Source: Myxococcota bacterium
GTDB lineage: Bacteria; Myxococcota_A; UBA796; JAFGLY01
Assembly (NCBI GenBank): GCA_024276675.1
Contig: JAJRWT010000093.1
Location: 1-43,071, forward strand
DNA length: 43,071 nucleotides
Reading direction: 5' to 3'
Positions 42,435 through 43,071 of this stretch are shown here, one piece after another. The notes beneath the pieces are model-generated. The model had not been told where the DNA came from. It ran no database searches and saw nothing but the letters and a program-made list of their open reading frames with translations. A program made the translations under genes and the position numbers. Every line of letters starts with the position of its first letter. Within the stretch, counting starts at the first letter, position 1.

Positions 42435-42657
42435 AGCGAGCGGGCGCCGAGCCGGGCAGCGAGTCGGAGCGGGCGCCGGGCCTGCAGCGAGCCGGCGAGG
42501 CGGAGCGGGCGGGCGCCGAACCGGCGAGGCGGAGCGGGCGGGCGCCGAACCGGCGAGGCGGAGCGGGCCGGGCAGCGAGCCGGCGAGGCGGAGCGGGCGG
42601 GCGCCGGGCCGGGCAGCGAGTCGGAGCGGGCGCCGGGCCGGGCAGCGAACCGGGACG
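42428..42657. repeat. GC-rich minisatellite
   Basis: A tandem array made mostly of 29-30 bp units (CCGGCGAGGCGGAGCGGGC core) at 42492-42520, 42521-42549, 42550-42579 and 42580-42608, flanked by variant units with GGGCAGCGAGTCGGAGC. It contains almost no A or T and lies between the right direct repeat and the nuclease gene. No coding role is assigned; open frames across it are a result of base composition. Confidence 0.9.
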
Positions 42658-42681
42658 GCTTTGTGCGAAAAATGGGCAGGG

Positions 42682-43071
42682 CTACTGGGCGGGCGGGGGG
42701 AGCCGACGGCGAAGGGCCTGGAGGATCACGTTGGGGCTGGATCCCCCTTGGAGAATCTCTGCAAGCAACCAGTCAAGGTCTTCAGTGCCGCAGCGCTGCA
42801 ACAACAGGTCCAGGTCCGGCGAGCCCTCGCCAAACTTCAACGCCCACATCTTGCGAAGCGTGCCCGCCTGGGCTTCTCGGCGCCCTTTCGCTATGCCCTG
42901 CTGCATACCCCTCGGTATGCCCTTCTGCATACCCTTCTGTATGCCCTTCTCGTATCCTTCTTGCAGGATTTCCTGGTACACGGAACTCATCCTGATTTCC
43001 TCCAACTCGATTATACCACGAATTATTTCTCCCACCTGGTAATGCCCGATGAGGAACAATATGGCCAGCAG
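42682..43071 (-). CDS. Rpn-like nuclease, C-terminal part (partial)
   Basis: The gene enters from the right edge and stops at 42682 (TAG). The visible 129 residues show LLAILFLIGHYQVGEIIRGI, then EKGIQKGMQKGIPRGMQQGI, a repeated basic-glycine helix, and a C-terminal helical domain LLQRCGTEDLDWLLAEIL. This tail is typical of Rpn/YhgA-type recombination-promoting nucleases (PD-(D/E)XK family), whose catalytic N-terminal domain would lie outside the window. The GMQKGI run is coded by a 12-bp DNA repeat. Without the catalytic part the family call is tentative. Confidence 0.6.
   Translation of the reverse strand: MLAILFLIGHYQVGEIIRGIIELEEIRMSSVYQEILQEGYEKGIQKGMQKGIPRGMQQGIAKGRREAQAGTLRKMWALKFGEGSPDLDLLLQRCGTEDLDWLLAEILQGGSSPNVILQALRRRLPPPAQ

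Overview
The window is GC-rich DNA from a Gram-negative bacterium, most likely a member of the Myxococcota or a neighbouring deltaproteobacterial lineage. That placement is an inference. It rests on a secreted phosphoesterase with a MYXO-CTERM-like tail (Cys-Gly-Cys, hydrophobic segment, Arg cluster), lipoproteins with Asp/Thr/Ser/Gly-rich linkers, one sigma-54 type promoter, a GlnRS gene, and lysine-ketoglutarate reductase and saccharopine dehydrogenase resembling the two halves of the animal AASS enzyme. No rRNA, tRNA, CRISPR array or complete phage was seen.

Layout. 1-938: an SDR dehydrogenase gene broken by a 161-bp palindromic element (7-bp target duplication) and by an amber codon. 1071-6384: nadE, then a probable sigma-54 controlled pair encoding an FAD-linked oxidase and an Fe-S partner. 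6773-7989: an HU-family gene with a strong terminator, then a LamG-type lipoprotein. 8121-10968 (minus): saccharopine-pathway lysine catabolism. 11340-14793: a subtilisin-like protease with a repeat linker, and glnS. 14873-19701: a tightly packed run of a membrane sensor, a histidine kinase module separated from it by one in-frame TAG, an OmpR-type regulator, a secreted protein of unknown role and aspartokinase. 19793-25166: pssA, thiE, a coiled-coil lipoprotein, a large polytopic membrane protein and a frameshifted gene remnant. 25499-31854: a rubrerythrin, then an ATGA-overlapped operon of a lipoprotein with three FGE-sulfatase domains and two SGNH hydrolases, then a membrane-anchored protein. 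32427-40254: PhoH2-type protein, metallophosphoesterase, DUF255/thioredoxin-fold lipoprotein, TSUP permease and a DT-repeat lipoprotein.

Most of the window is ordinary chromosome. Accessory character is concentrated in three places. First, the palindromic element at the left edge. Second, a non-coding pair of 209-bp repeats (31868-32332) whose ends are conserved and whose 83-bp cores have diverged at constant length. Each copy has a DnaA-box-like nonamer and a minus-strand terminator-like hairpin, and the pair could be sibling small RNAs. Third, the right edge: a HUH/Y1 (RAYT-like) transposase gene lies between 103-bp direct repeats that begin with hairpins showing a compensatory base-pair change. 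A third hairpin, a GC-rich minisatellite and the C-terminal part of an Rpn-like nuclease gene lie next to it.

The two in-frame amber codons (SDR and kinase) are probably independent lesions or a gene split. TAG also serves as the ordinary stop of several intact genes here, so genome-wide recoding is not indicated. All calls come from reading the sequence; no database search was run.
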